Shown: positions 36,618-46,209 of the stretch, piece after piece
Layout of the letters: each line of letters opens with the position of its first letter
Numbering within the stretch: position 1 is the first letter of the stretch
NCBI RefSeq assembly: GCF_014982715.1
Contig: NZ_JADCJY010000001.1
Span: 868,001 to 932,000 of the forward strand
DNA length: 64,000 bases
Direction of reading: 5' to 3'
Source of the DNA: Gallalistipes aquisgranensis
Lineage (GTDB): Bacteria > Bacteroidota > Bacteroidia > Bacteroidales > Rikenellaceae
Program-made: the position numbers and the translations under genes
The notes under the pieces: generated by a model
Databases searched by the model: none
Told to the model about the DNA's origin: nothing
The model's input: the letters and a program-made list of their open reading frames with translations, nothing else

Positions 36618-37490
36618 ATGACGGAAGAGGTAATCATCCCTTATGAGCTGCCTGAAACGGAGGATCATTCGTTCTTTTTCGTGAACCAGCGGATAGATGC
36701 CCGTATGGAGGCGAAGCTGCATCGACACGATGCTTGGGAATTATATTATGTGATGCACGGACACGGGACCAGAATGGCCGGAGATACGTTGCAGCCGTTT
36801 TCGGCAGGTGATGCGGTTTTGATTCCTCCCTCCATGCACCATTATTGGGAATATGCATCGGCATCGGTGGACGGGGAAGGATGCGTCCATTACCTGATGG
36901 TCGCTTTCAGCCATTCTTTCGTCGTGCAGTGCATGGAGTCTTTTCCTGAGTTACGGAACCGTTTGTCCGGTCTTTCATTTCCCGTTGAGGCATGGAAATT
37001 CGGCCCGGAAAGTTCGCGAATGATCCGCAAGGTATTACTCCGGATGAATGATGCGGACGAATTGGACCGTTTGTGTGAGATGCTTCGGTTGCTTCCGTTC
37101 ATTTTCGCCTCGTCTGACCATACGGTCGCCGGCAAGCCGATATACGTCGATAAGGAAGTGAGGCGGATGCAGCAAATCTGTACGTATGTGATGGCTCATT
37201 ATGTCCATGCCATTACCCTGGAGGAGATTGCGGCCGAAACCGGGATGAACCGTTCTGCGTTCTGTTCCTATTTCAAGCGGCATAAGGGCATGACTTTTTC
37301 TCAGTTTGTCACTCGATATCGTCTCAGCACCGCCTGCGAGCTGCTGAAACATTCCCGGAAACAGGTATCTGAAATATGTTTTCTTGTAGGGTTTAACGAT
37401 TTGCCCCACTTCGTGCGGACGTTTACGAAAGTCGAGGGAATGTCTCCTTCAAAATATAGAAAACAGTATCGGCAAGAGGATTTGCCGTGA
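36618..37490 (+). CDS. AraC-family transcriptional regulator
   Basis: A 290-residue regulator with an N-terminal cupin-like sensor domain (about 1-150; HRHDAWELYYVMHG, AGDAVLIPPSMHHYW) and a C-terminal double helix-turn-helix (about 190-288; ITLEEIAAETGMNRSAFCSYFKR and VSEICFLVGFNDLPHFVRTF). The signal is probably a small ligand, perhaps a sugar. It is divergent from the nitroreductase gene. An in-frame extension back to 36516 covers the promoter and was not used. Confidence 0.9.
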   Translation: MTEEVIIPYELPETEDHSFFFVNQRIDARMEAKLHRHDAWELYYVMHGHGTRMAGDTLQPFSAGDAVLIPPSMHHYWEYASASVDGEGCVHYLMVAFSHSFVVQCMESFPELRNRLSGLSFPVEAWKFGPESSRMIRKVLLRMNDADELDRLCEMLRLLPFIFASSDHTVAGKPIYVDKEVRRMQQICTYVMAHYVHAITLEEIAAETGMNRSAFCSYFKRHKGMTFSQFVTRYRLSTACELLKHSRKQVSEICFLVGFNDLPHFVRTFTKVEGMSPSKYRKQYRQEDLP

Positions 37491-37530
37491 AATGAGGCGG
37501 TCTTCGGATATTTGTCAGTGTTGTCGAAGA

Positions 37531-37555
37531 GAAGACGTCCACACAGGGCGTCTTC
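37531..37555 (+). terminator. Hairpin after the AraC regulator
   Basis: A 10-bp stem (37531-37540 with 37546-37555, one G-T pair) and the loop ACACA; the following T-tract is short. Confidence 0.45.
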
Positions 37556-37586
37556 CTTTACTGTCGGTGATTCCGCGGGCGGGATT

Positions 37587-38645
37587 TTACGGACGATTCT
37601 TGAAGTTGAACGAGATGGAAAGTTCCGCAGGGGCGATTTCTCCGTTTACCATGCCCGGTTTCCACTTGGGACTCAATTTTAAGACCCGGACCACCTCCTG
37701 TGTGAGTAGTTTGTGCGGGCTTTTTATCGGGGTGATCTGCCCGATGGAACCATCCGTTTCTACGACGAATGAAACGGTCACCTCCCCCTCGATGTTGCGG
37801 ATGGCGCATGCCGTCGGATATTGGATTCTGTCCATTACCCATGTCCGGAAAGTTTTTAAATCCCCCTCCTTGAATTCGGGAGGAATGTTTTCCGACAGGT
37901 AGAACCCGTATTTTTTCTTGCCGGGGCGGAACAGTCCGTTTATGCACATCGTGTAATCATGTTCCTTTTTGTTGACCAGAGCCGGAGCCCAGTCGGGAGA
38001 AGTCTCGACAACCCGTTTCAATTCGGCCGATAACCGTGGATCGTCGCATTCCGAGATGTTCACGTCCGTAACGGAACCGTTCGCCCGGACGACGAATGCA
38101 ATACGGCAAGGATGTATGTTTTTGTCTTTCTTCGGTATGGGAGACCGGAAGTTCTCCCCGATCCAACGGATGAAATTCGGGATGGATTGGGTGGTTATCT
38201 GAACCGTGGAGGTACGGGGAAATAGCGGCTCGGCCAGCGTGGTCACGGAGATCATGTCCGGTCGTTTCTGCGGGTCTATTTTAGGGGTCAGGTCGAGAAC
38301 GATTTCCACCGAACCTTCGCAGGGGATTCCGTCCCGGGTCGCCGGCATCCATTCGGGCGAACTCCTTATGGTTTCCAGCAAAGCATCCCGGATGGCCGCA
38401 TGAGGATATTGCCGGGTACGGCATCGGCTGATTTTTCCTTCCTTTGAAATGCTTATCAAGAAGGTGGCCGGGCCTGTCGTCCGGTCTTTTAACGCAACGG
38501 CGGGGAATTCGGTGCGGTCGTATACCCATCGGGTAAAATCGCCGTCGGGGAAACGGGGTGGCGTGTTTTGCCCGGATATATTCTTGGCCCGGGAACAAAC
38601 AGACAGAAGCACACCCGCGAGCAGGAACCATACATGTTTTTTCAT
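37587..38645 (-). CDS. Exported protein with three TonB C-terminal-like repeats
   Basis: A 352-residue protein. After a signal peptide (about 1-20) come three tandem units of about 90 residues, around 30-117, 150-240 and 260-350. Each has the TonB_C pattern: a W-V/I-x-D/E-N start, a central strand with GKI/GSVTDV/GSIGQI, and a closing PxW(x)PA/PG(x)(x)(N/D)G turn (SPEWMPATRDG, SPDWAPALVNK, SPKWKPGMVNG). It lacks the N-terminal membrane helix plus proline-rich linker of a working TonB, so energy transduction is doubtful. Its stop is near the AraC unit, with lpdA upstream but separated by a terminator. Confidence 0.8.
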   Translation of the reverse strand: MKKHVWFLLAGVLLSVCSRAKNISGQNTPPRFPDGDFTRWVYDRTEFPAVALKDRTTGPATFLISISKEGKISRCRTRQYPHAAIRDALLETIRSSPEWMPATRDGIPCEGSVEIVLDLTPKIDPQKRPDMISVTTLAEPLFPRTSTVQITTQSIPNFIRWIGENFRSPIPKKDKNIHPCRIAFVVRANGSVTDVNISECDDPRLSAELKRVVETSPDWAPALVNKKEHDYTMCINGLFRPGKKKYGFYLSENIPPEFKEGDLKTFRTWVMDRIQYPTACAIRNIEGEVTVSFVVETDGSIGQITPIKSPHKLLTQEVVRVLKLSPKWKPGMVNGEIAPAELSISFNFKNRP

Positions 38646-38652
38646 GACAAAG

Positions 38653-38697
38653 AAATATCGGTATTACTCCTTAAAAATAAGGTTAATACCGATATTT
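38653..38697 (-). terminator. Terminator of the dipeptidase-lpdA unit
   Basis: A perfect 14-bp stem (38653-38666 with 38684-38697) with an inner CCTT/AAGG pairing. It lies 20 bases past the lpdA stop. Confidence 0.75.
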
Positions 38698-38717
38698 TCA
38701 AAATGTTTTGCGGAAAA

Positions 38718-40115
38718 TCAGATGTGGATCGCCTCCCCGTGGGCAGCTTCGGCTGCCTCGAGGATGGCCTCACTCATGGTCGGATGCGGATGGACGGTGT
38801 TCATCAGGTTGCGGGCGGTCGTTCCCAGCATACGGGCCAATGTGGGCTCAGCGACCATTTCCGTGACATTATGGCCGACCATGTGGGCTCCCAGCAACCG
38901 GTCGCTCTGTCCGTCGAAAATCAGTTTCACGAATCCGTCCCGTTCTCCGGCAGCCGTAGCCTTGCCCGAAGCCGTGTACGGGAATTTGCCGATCCGCAGG
39001 GAGAAGCCCTGTTCTGTGGCCTGTTTTTCGGTCAGTCCTACCGAAGCCACTTCGGGAGTCGTATAGACACAGGACGGAATTGCCGACCAGTCGATCGGCT
39101 GCGGATCGAGACCGCATATCTTTTCTACGCAGCGGATCGCTTCGGCTGAGGCTACGTGGGCGAGTGCCGGAGTGGGTGTCAGGTCTCCGATCGCGTAAAT
39201 TCCGGGAACGTTCGTTTGTCCGAAGGCATCGACTCGGATTTTATCCCGTTCGACCTCTATCCCGACGGTTTCCAGTCCCAGGTTTTCGATATTGGTTTTG
39301 ATACCCACGGCACTCAGTACGATCTCTGCCTCCAGCGTCTCAGGGCCTTTTTTGCCTTCGATTTCGATAAGGCATTTTGTGTCCCGGTCGTTTCGTACCG
39401 ATTTGACGGTCGTTCCAGTTAAGACCGTTACCCGCATTTTGCGGAAAGACCGCTCCATCTGTTTCGAAATTTCCTCGTCTTCCAAGGGCAGCAGGTTCGG
39501 CAGGTACTCGATGATGGTGACCTTGCTGCCGAGTGCGGCGTAGAATGAGGCGAATTCGCATCCGATGGCTCCGGAGCCGACGACGGCGATACTTTCCGGA
39601 ATACGGTCGAGCAACAGTGCATGGCGTGAGTGAATGATCCTTTTGCCGTCGATGGGCATAAAAGGCATTTCCCGGGGCCGGGCGCCCGTAGCCAGAATGA
39701 TATGGCCTGCTTCGAGCGTGGCCGTCGTGCCGTCGGAGTTGAGTATGACTTCCACCTTTCCGCTTCCGGCCAGACGTCCTTCTCCGGCGATCACTTCGAT
39801 TTTGTGTTTGTTCATCAGGAATGCCACGCCGCGGCTCATGGTCTCGGCTACGGTTCGGCTGCGGGCGACCATTTTTGCCAGATCGGGTTTGGGACTACCC
39901 TCGATTTCTATGCCGAAAGCGGCCGCATGGCGGACTTCAGCGAGTACCTGGGCGCTGCGCAACAGTGCTTTGGTCGGAATGCAACCCCAGTTCAGGCACA
40001 CGCCGCCCAACTCCGCCTTTTCGATTACGGCTACCTTTTTCCCTAACTGGGCGGCCCGGATGGCGGCTACATAACCGCCGGGCCCGCTTCCGATAACGAT
40101 AATGTCGTATTTCAT
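38718..40115 (-). CDS. lpdA: Dihydrolipoyl dehydrogenase
   Basis: A 465-residue flavoprotein disulfide reductase (E3). FAD-binding GSGPGGYVAAIRAAQLG, the redox-active disulfide GGVCLNWGCIPTKALL, NAD-binding VVGSGAIGCEFASFYAALG and the C-terminal His-Glu pair HPHPTMSEAILEA are complete. E3 reoxidises dihydrolipoyl groups of 2-oxoacid dehydrogenases or the glycine cleavage H-protein. None of those partners is nearby. It lies seven bases after the C69 dipeptidase gene. Confidence 0.95.
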   Translation of the reverse strand: MKYDIIVIGSGPGGYVAAIRAAQLGKKVAVIEKAELGGVCLNWGCIPTKALLRSAQVLAEVRHAAAFGIEIEGSPKPDLAKMVARSRTVAETMSRGVAFLMNKHKIEVIAGEGRLAGSGKVEVILNSDGTTATLEAGHIILATGARPREMPFMPIDGKRIIHSRHALLLDRIPESIAVVGSGAIGCEFASFYAALGSKVTIIEYLPNLLPLEDEEISKQMERSFRKMRVTVLTGTTVKSVRNDRDTKCLIEIEGKKGPETLEAEIVLSAVGIKTNIENLGLETVGIEVERDKIRVDAFGQTNVPGIYAIGDLTPTPALAHVASAEAIRCVEKICGLDPQPIDWSAIPSCVYTTPEVASVGLTEKQATEQGFSLRIGKFPYTASGKATAAGERDGFVKLIFDGQSDRLLGAHMVGHNVTEMVAEPTLARMLGTTARNLMNTVHPHPTMSEAILEAAEAAHGEAIHI

Positions 40116-40122
40116 GTTCTTC

Positions 40123-41799
40123 CTATTTTTTGATCTCGATCTCTTTGAGCCGGTCTCCCGTGCTACCGGCTACTGCCTTTTTCCACTCGTCGTTATATCC
40201 GGGGAAATCCGGCGAGGCCGGAATATTGCGGCCGTAACCGTTGTCGAGAAACTTCCCGTTCCGTTCTTTCTTGACGTTTCCGTCCATGTATTTCACGAGC
40301 AGGTAACGATCCAGTTCCACCCATTTGTCGAACATCTCCTGTGCCGTTTTTACCGAGTAGTCGGTCAGAAGACGGATCGCGGCTTCCGGATTCGTTTTGT
40401 AGAGGGAAAGGGCTTTTGCGTCGATTTGTTGTACCTTTTTCAATTGTCCGTTTTCACGTTCGTTCACCACTTTGAGTATGTCGGCACTCATCATGTCGTA
40501 TCGCAGATAGGCGAAATTCGTGACCCGGTTGAAGAGCCAGAATGCCGATGTGGGCGAATATTCGGTCATGTGGCCGTTCCCTTCGCGGAAACATTCGGGG
40601 ATTTCCGTAACCGAACAGTAGATGGGAGTCAGACAAGAGGTTCCCGCATCGTCCACTCCGAACCAATAAACACCCCCGATGGGATCTGGCAGGTAGTTGC
40701 GGGCCTGTGCCATGAACCAGAATCCGGTCTGTTGTGTGGCCGTGGCCCGTTCGTTCAGATATTTCACTCCGTCCACTTCGAAGCCCATCGGCCGCCAGCG
40801 GTAAGGCAGATGATGACCGCCCGCTCCGATGTCGTAGCGCATGTCCATCGGGGTGTCCTCATAGTGGTCTCGCATGAAGTCCATGACCTCTTTGGGGGAG
40901 ATACGTTTCGCCGGTTTCACCCACAGGGGCATACGGTTTTCCGGATTTTTTCCCAAAGCATAATCCAGATACCGGTCCATACCCGGCGTAATGCGACGGA
41001 ACATGCTCCATACGCGGGCCTCGCAACCTCGCATACCACTGAAATCGAGCGGTGCATAGGTGTCGCAGAAACTGAAGTCGGCATCAGTACCGTTATACAG
41101 ACCCGCTTCACGTGCGAAAGAGATCACATCGGGGGCGTAGAGGCAGTTTTCCGGATCGTCCTTCGGAAACTGCGTAATGCGGGCCTGATTGGCATGGGCG
41201 CAGACATATCCGTCGGGGATACGCCGGGCAACCCATACGATCCCTTTGTTGACGTTTTTACCGTTCACCATTTTGCAGCCCTTGCCGATCATCTCGAAAA
41301 TCCAGGCTTCATCGGGATCTGCGATCGAGAACGATTCTCCGCTGGAGGCATAGCCGTACGTATTGGCCAGATTGACGATTACGTCGATGGCTTCCCGGGC
41401 CGTTTTCGCCCGTTGGAGGGTGATGTAGATCAGCGATCCGTAGTCCATGATGCCCGTACTGTCCTCCAATTCGGGACGTCCGCCGTAAGTGGTTTCGCCG
41501 ATGATGAGCTGATGTTCGTTCATGTTGCCCACGGTCTGGTACGTGTGGGCGACCTGGGGGATTTCGCCCAGATAACGTCCGGTATCCCATTCGTATATTT
41601 TCAACGTCTCTCCGGGACGGTAGTCCCGGGCGGGTCTGTAATAGAGGGCTCCATAAAGTTGGTGCGAATCGGCGGCATATGTGACCATGACCGAACTGTC
41701 TGTCGAGGCACCCCGCGTGATAATGAAATTAGTGCACGCTTCGACCCGCGAGAGGGCCAGAGCACTCAGGGCGGCCGTGGCGATCAGGAGTTTTTTCAT
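40123..41799 (-). CDS. Exported C69-family dipeptidase
   Basis: A 558-residue peptidase of the PepD/C69 Ntn-hydrolase family. A signal sequence (about 1-21) ends directly before Cys22 in EACTNFIITRG; this Cys would become the N-terminal nucleophile after processing, as in other Ntn-hydrolases. The motifs TYAADSHQLYG and SYGSLIYITLQRA-type regions fit. It is probably periplasmic or surface-exposed and cleaves dipeptides. It heads a two-gene unit with lpdA; a -7-like TATTTTTG lies at 41850-41843. Confidence 0.9.
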   Translation of the reverse strand: MKKLLIATAALSALALSRVEACTNFIITRGASTDSSVMVTYAADSHQLYGALYYRPARDYRPGETLKIYEWDTGRYLGEIPQVAHTYQTVGNMNEHQLIIGETTYGGRPELEDSTGIMDYGSLIYITLQRAKTAREAIDVIVNLANTYGYASSGESFSIADPDEAWIFEMIGKGCKMVNGKNVNKGIVWVARRIPDGYVCAHANQARITQFPKDDPENCLYAPDVISFAREAGLYNGTDADFSFCDTYAPLDFSGMRGCEARVWSMFRRITPGMDRYLDYALGKNPENRMPLWVKPAKRISPKEVMDFMRDHYEDTPMDMRYDIGAGGHHLPYRWRPMGFEVDGVKYLNERATATQQTGFWFMAQARNYLPDPIGGVYWFGVDDAGTSCLTPIYCSVTEIPECFREGNGHMTEYSPTSAFWLFNRVTNFAYLRYDMMSADILKVVNERENGQLKKVQQIDAKALSLYKTNPEAAIRLLTDYSVKTAQEMFDKWVELDRYLLVKYMDGNVKKERNGKFLDNGYGRNIPASPDFPGYNDEWKKAVAGSTGDRLKEIEIKK

Positions 41800-41842
41800 T
41801 TGTCGAATGGGTTTAATTGCGGTTAAACTGTCTATAACTTAA

Positions 41843-41850
41843 CAAAAATA
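41843..41850 (-). promoter_or_regulatory. Possible -7 element of the C69 dipeptidase promoter
   Basis: TATTTTTG on the minus strand lies 44 bases before the start codon; no -33 was recognised. Confidence 0.4.
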
Positions 41851-41890
41851 GGAAAATAATGTCTATTTTTACCTCCATAAATTCAATAAA

Positions 41891-42553
41891 ATGTCTGTTC
41901 GCGAACAAATAATTGATTTACAGAAATGTCTGCCTGCGGGGGTCAAACTGGTAGCCGTTTCTAAAATGCATCCCGCTTCGGCCGTGGAGGAGGCGTACGC
42001 TGCCGGGCAGCGTATATTTGGGGAGAGCCGTCCGCAGGAGTTGTGTGCCAAGTATGAAGCACTCCCCAAGGATATCGAGTGGCACATGATCGGACATTTG
42101 CAGACCAACAAGGTCCGCAGTATCGTGCCGTTCGTGTCGCTGATCCATTCGGTCGATTCGGCCCGTCTGTTGGAGTATATCGACAGGGAGGCGGCACGGA
42201 TCGGCCGTGTCGTAGACGTGTTGCTGGAGATATTCGTGGCGCAGGAAGAGACCAAGCACGGATGGGAAGAGGCCGAACTTACTGCCTATTTGCAGGAAGG
42301 AACCTGGAGGTCGTTGAAAAATGTTCGTTTCCGGGGCGTCATGGGGATTGCCTCGCTGACGGACGACCGGGAGCGGATATGTCGGGAATTTTCACGTCTG
42401 CACGCGTTGTTCGTCAGTTTGCGCGAAGAGTTTTTCGGTACGGATTTCGATACCCTGTCCATGGGGATGACGTCCGACTGGAAATTGGCGGTGGAGTGCG
42501 GCAGTAATATGGTGCGTATCGGAAGCCGGATTTTCGGCGACCGGAATTATTGA
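41891..42553 (+). CDS. YggS-family pyridoxal phosphate homeostasis protein
   Basis: A 220-residue single-domain PLP-binding protein. The PLP Lys lies in VKLVAVSKMHPA, followed by FGESRPQEL, WHMIGHLQTNKV and the C-terminal SMGMTSDWKLAVECGSNMVRIGSRIFG phosphate-binding segment. These proteins keep PLP and amino-acid balance and show no catalytic activity of note. It is transcribed away from the dipeptidase gene, with 91 bases between. Confidence 0.94.
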   Translation: MSVREQIIDLQKCLPAGVKLVAVSKMHPASAVEEAYAAGQRIFGESRPQELCAKYEALPKDIEWHMIGHLQTNKVRSIVPFVSLIHSVDSARLLEYIDREAARIGRVVDVLLEIFVAQEETKHGWEEAELTAYLQEGTWRSLKNVRFRGVMGIASLTDDRERICREFSRLHALFVSLREEFFGTDFDTLSMGMTSDWKLAVECGSNMVRIGSRIFGDRNY

Positions 42554-42649
42554 CCCACCCTGCCCCGTGCCTGTCGGTCCGCGGTTCCGGATTTGGCGGT
42601 TTGAAAAAAATACGGTAAATTTATTGCATTCGAATTTGTAACCAATTTA

Positions 42650-43636
42650 ATGTCTGTTATGATAACACTGGAAACCGATTATTTGGGATTGAAACTACGC
42701 AATCCGTTGATCGTAAGCAGTTGCAGCCTTACCTCCACGCTGCCTAAACTGAAAAGTCTGGAGGAACACGGTGCGGGTGCCGTGGTGCTCAAATCCATTT
42801 TCGAAGAGCAGATTCTGGGTGAAACGGCCATGCTGGAGCGTTACAGCGATTACCCCGAAGCGTCCGATTATTTGCACAATTATCTGAGCGACGATTATCT
42901 CCGTACCCATCTCGATCTGATTTCCCAGGCGAAATCCGAATTGTCCATTCCTGTGATCGCCAGTATCAACTGCGCTCATGTCGGAGAGTGGGTGGATTAT
43001 GCCCGGCGGATGGAGGAGGCCGGAGCCGATGCCCTCGAACTGAATATTTTCATGCTGCCGCTGGATATGACCCGTAGTTCCGACGAGATCGAAAAGGCCT
43101 ATCTTGAGATCGTGAATAAGGTGGTGGCAGCCGTTTCGGTTCCCGTTTCAGTCAAGTTGGGGGTTCGTTTTACAAATATTCTTTCGATCGCTCAGCAGAT
43201 TTACTACCGGCATGGCAAGGGTGTGGTGATGTATAATCGCTTTTTCGAACCGGATATCGACGTGAACAATATCGCGGTCGTTTCGTCCGATCCGATGAGT
43301 TCGCCTTCCGAGTTGCGGAACAGTTTGCGGACTGTGGCTCTGTGTTCGTCCCAACTGCCTTTGTTGGATATCGCCGTTTCCACCGGGGTCTATACGGGTG
43401 AGGATGCGGTGAAGGCATTGTTGGTCGGAGCCAAAGGCGTTCAGATATGCAGTACGATCTATACGAATGGTCTGGACGTGATCCGGTCGATGGCGGACTA
43501 TATCGGAAAATGGATGGAGCAGCACACCTTTTCCCGAATCGAGGATTTCCGGGGTATGCTGAGTTATAAAGGTACGGCCGATACGGAGGAGTACCAGCGG
43601 GTTCAGTATATGAAGTTTTTCCCGAAAGATCGGTAG
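42650..43636 (+). CDS. Dihydroorotate dehydrogenase-like FMN protein
   Basis: A 328-residue TIM-barrel protein with strong overall likeness to class 1 dihydroorotate dehydrogenase: GLKLRNPLIVSSC at the N-terminus, the FMN-contacting VSVKLGVRF strand, and the C-terminal GAKGVQICSTIYTNG. The catalytic loop differs: where PyrD has NxSCPN, this protein has ELNIFMLPLD, so the usual Cys/Ser base and the Pro-Asn pair are missing. Dihydroorotate oxidation is therefore doubtful. It is separate from pyrB-pyrI and is followed by a strong terminator. Either ATG at 42650 or 42659 may be the start. Confidence 0.85.
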   Translation: MSVMITLETDYLGLKLRNPLIVSSCSLTSTLPKLKSLEEHGAGAVVLKSIFEEQILGETAMLERYSDYPEASDYLHNYLSDDYLRTHLDLISQAKSELSIPVIASINCAHVGEWVDYARRMEEAGADALELNIFMLPLDMTRSSDEIEKAYLEIVNKVVAAVSVPVSVKLGVRFTNILSIAQQIYYRHGKGVVMYNRFFEPDIDVNNIAVVSSDPMSSPSELRNSLRTVALCSSQLPLLDIAVSTGVYTGEDAVKALLVGAKGVQICSTIYTNGLDVIRSMADYIGKWMEQHTFSRIEDFRGMLSYKGTADTEEYQRVQYMKFFPKDR

Positions 43637-43647
43637 TTTCCGTTACC

Positions 43648-43694
43648 TAATAACAAGGAGGGGGTGTTGTAAAAACACCCCCTCCTTGTTATTA
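43648..43694. terminator. Bidirectional terminator between the DHOD-like gene and atpG
   Basis: A perfect 21-bp stem (43648-43668 with 43674-43694) with five consecutive G-C pairs in the core and the loop GTAAA. It closes the ATP synthase operon on the minus strand. Confidence 0.88.
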
Positions 43695-43710
43695 ATGAGC
43701 CCCTCTATAT

Positions 43711-44598
43711 CTATACGGCTGCTCCGCTCATGATATCGAGCAGTTCGTTGGTGATGGCCTGTTGACGGGTTTTATTGTATTGGACGGTAAGTTCCTGCAG
43801 GAGTTCGTCCGCATTGTCCGTTGCCAACTGCATGGCCATCGTGCGGGCAGCATGTTCCGCTGCACTCGAATCGAGCAGCACGGTATAGATTTTCAAACTC
43901 AGTACCATCGGAAGCATGGCCCGTATGAGTTCATCGCGGGACGGTTCCAGAATATAATCCGGTTGAAGGTTCCATTTCCCTTCGTGTGAACTCGCATCCG
44001 CCGTTGGGATTTCCTGTTCGAGGGGCAGGTAAGGCTCTTGTGTCATAATCTGTACGGCCGTACTTTTGAAATGGTTGTAGATCAGATCCACCCGGTCCAC
44101 TTCGCCCGTAGCGAACAGATGCATCAGTCGCTGTGCCAATTCTGCGGCACCTTTGTAGTCGGGTTTGTCCGAAAGGTGCTGAAAATCTCCCTGCGGTTCG
44201 AAACCCTCTTTTTTGACGGCATCGTAAATTTTTCGCCCCACAGGGAAGAGCAGGATGTCTTTCCTGTCCAGTTTCCCGTAGTCGTCATGCAGGACTGAAT
44301 GGAGTTTCCGTACGACATTGGCATTGAAAGCCCCGCAGAGCGACGAATTGGATGAAACGGCCACGATGGCGACCCGCTTCACTTCGCGCCGTACAGTGTA
44401 CGGAGAGTCGATCGTATCGTCCGAAGAGAGCAGACCGGCCAGCATCGCGTTCAGTTTCCGTTCGTAGGGAAGCATGTTTTCGATGGCCCCTTGTGCCTTG
44501 TGCAGTTTGGCGGAGGCGATCATACGCATGGCAGAGGTGATCTTCCAGATGCTGTTGACCGACGTAATCCTTCCCTTTATCTCTTTCAGTGACGACAT
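43711..44598 (-). CDS. atpG: F1F0 ATP synthase subunit gamma
   Basis: A 295-residue central stalk subunit, last gene of the operon. The N-terminal helix MSSLKEIKGRITSVNSIWKIT and C-terminal helix with YNKTRQQAITNELLDIMSGA form the coiled-coil rotor shaft. It links c-ring rotation to catalysis. It starts six bases after atpA. Confidence 0.96.
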   Translation of the reverse strand: MSSLKEIKGRITSVNSIWKITSAMRMIASAKLHKAQGAIENMLPYERKLNAMLAGLLSSDDTIDSPYTVRREVKRVAIVAVSSNSSLCGAFNANVVRKLHSVLHDDYGKLDRKDILLFPVGRKIYDAVKKEGFEPQGDFQHLSDKPDYKGAAELAQRLMHLFATGEVDRVDLIYNHFKSTAVQIMTQEPYLPLEQEIPTADASSHEGKWNLQPDYILEPSRDELIRAMLPMVLSLKIYTVLLDSSAAEHAARTMAMQLATDNADELLQELTVQYNKTRQQAITNELLDIMSGAAV

Positions 44599-44604
44599 GA
44601 CATG

Positions 44605-46182
44605 CTATTTTTTGAGCGCTTTGGCCACGGCTGCCGCCGTTTCCTCTATTTTTGCCGTCACCTTGTCGTCCAATACGCCGCTGCGTAGCAACTCGTACTC
44701 TTCGCTTTCGGTGAAGGCATCCAGAAATTTGGTTTCGAACTCCTGTACCTGACTCAGTTCCACGTCTTTCAGCAACCCGTGCGTTCCGCAGTACAATACG
44801 GCGATCTGCTTGGCTACCGGCCTGGGGGAATATTGGGGTTGGATCAATAGACGAGTGTTTTTACGCCCCCGGTCGATCGTAAGAGCCGTGACGGGATCCA
44901 TGTCGCCGCCGAATTTGGTGAACGACTCCAATTCCCGATATTGGGCCTGGTCGATTTTCAACATGCCCGCCACTTTCTTCATCGCCTTGATTTGGGCATT
45001 TCCTCCCACACGGGAGACGGAGATACCCACATTGATGGCCGGGCGGTTTCCCTGGTTGAAAAGATCGGTGTCCAGAAATATCTGGCCGTCCGTGATGGAA
45101 ATCACGTTGGTCGGGATATAGGCGGCCACGTCTCCAGCCTGCGTTTCGATGATCGGCAGGGCGGTGAGCGATCCTCCGCCCCGGACTTTCCCCTTCAGAC
45201 TTTCGGGCAGGTCATTCATTTCCTGCGCCACTTCCTGCTGGTCGATGATCTTGGCCGCACGTTCCAGCAGACGCGAGTGAAGATAGAAAATGTCGCCCGG
45301 ATAAGCTTCGCGTCCCGAAGGACGCCGCAGGATCAGTGATACCTCCCGGTAGGCTACGGCCTGTTTGGATAGGTCGTCGTACACGACCAGCGCATGACGG
45401 CCGGTATCCCGGAAATACTCTCCGATGGCGGCTCCTGCAAAAGGGGCAAAATACTGCATGGCAGCGGGATCGGAAGCCGTAGCAGCCACGACGACCGTAT
45501 AGTCCATGGCACCTTTTTCCCTAAGCGTATTGACGATCGTGGCGACAGTCGAGCCTTTCTGTCCGATAGCGACATAGATACAGTAAACGGGATCACCGTC
45601 CTCGAAATTGGATTTCTGATTCAGGATGGTGTCAATGGCGATCGAAGTTTTGCCGGTCTGTCGGTCGCCGATAATCAACTCGCGCTGTCCGCGTCCGATA
45701 GGAATCATGGCATCGACGGCCTTCAGTCCCGTTTGCAGCGGTTGGTTGACCGGTTGACGATAGATTACGCCGGGAGCTTTACGCTCCAGCGGCATTTCGG
45801 TCGTTTCGCCGCCGATCCGGCCCAGTCCGTCGATCGGTTCCCCCAGCGGGTCGATCACACGTCCGAGCATTCCTTCGCTTACGTTGATTGAAGCGATCCG
45901 GCCGGTACGTTTCACGATGTCGCCCTCCTTGATCTCGTCGGTCGGTCCCAGCAGGACGACACCAACATTGTCCTCCTCGAGGTTCATTACCACTGCTTTT
46001 TCTCCGTTTTCGAATTCCAGCAATTCGTTCGCTTCGGCATTCTGCAATCCGTAGATACGCGCCACGCCGTCGCTCACCTGGAGTACGGTACCCACCTCTT
46101 CGAATTTGAGTTTGGTATTGATACCCTCCAGTTGCTTGAGCAGCACTTCGGATACTTCGCTTGCTTTTAAACTCTCAGACAT
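44605..46182 (-). CDS. atpA: F1F0 ATP synthase subunit alpha
   Basis: A 525-residue non-catalytic nucleotide-binding subunit. Walker A is [14 protein letters not shown]; the conserved Arg finger lies in the [17 protein letters not shown] region that follows NVGIS. The length is slightly above the 500-510 average. It lies 27 bases after atpH. Confidence 0.97.
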   Translation of the reverse strand: MSESLKASEVSEVLLKQLEGINTKLKFEEVGTVLQVSDGVARIYGLQNAEANELLEFENGEKAVVMNLEEDNVGVVLLGPTDEIKEGDIVKRTGRIASINVSEGMLGRVIDPLGEPIDGLGRIGGETTEMPLERKAPGVIYRQPVNQPLQTGLKAVDAMIPIGRGQRELIIGDRQTGKTSIAIDTILNQKSNFEDGDPVYCIYVAIGQKGSTVATIVNTLREKGAMDYTVVVAATASDPAAMQYFAPFAGAAIGEYFRDTGRHALVVYDDLSKQAVAYREVSLILRRPSGREAYPGDIFYLHSRLLERAAKIIDQQEVAQEMNDLPESLKGKVRGGGSLTALPIIETQAGDVAAYIPTNVISITDGQIFLDTDLFNQGNRPAINVGISVSRVGGNAQIKAMKKVAGMLKIDQAQYRELESFTKFGGDMDPVTALTIDRGRKNTRLLIQPQYSPRPVAKQIAVLYCGTHGLLKDVELSQVQEFETKFLDAFTESEEYELLRSGVLDDKVTAKIEETAAAVAKALKK

Positions 46183-46209
46183 ACAATTCGCTCTTTACTC
46201 ATAAATGGA

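Noticed and set aside
40102-41826. Plus-strand open frame of about 574 codons
   Set aside because: It is antisense to the C69 dipeptidase, which has a signal peptide and the Cys nucleophile. The mirror product is His/Arg/Val-rich and featureless.
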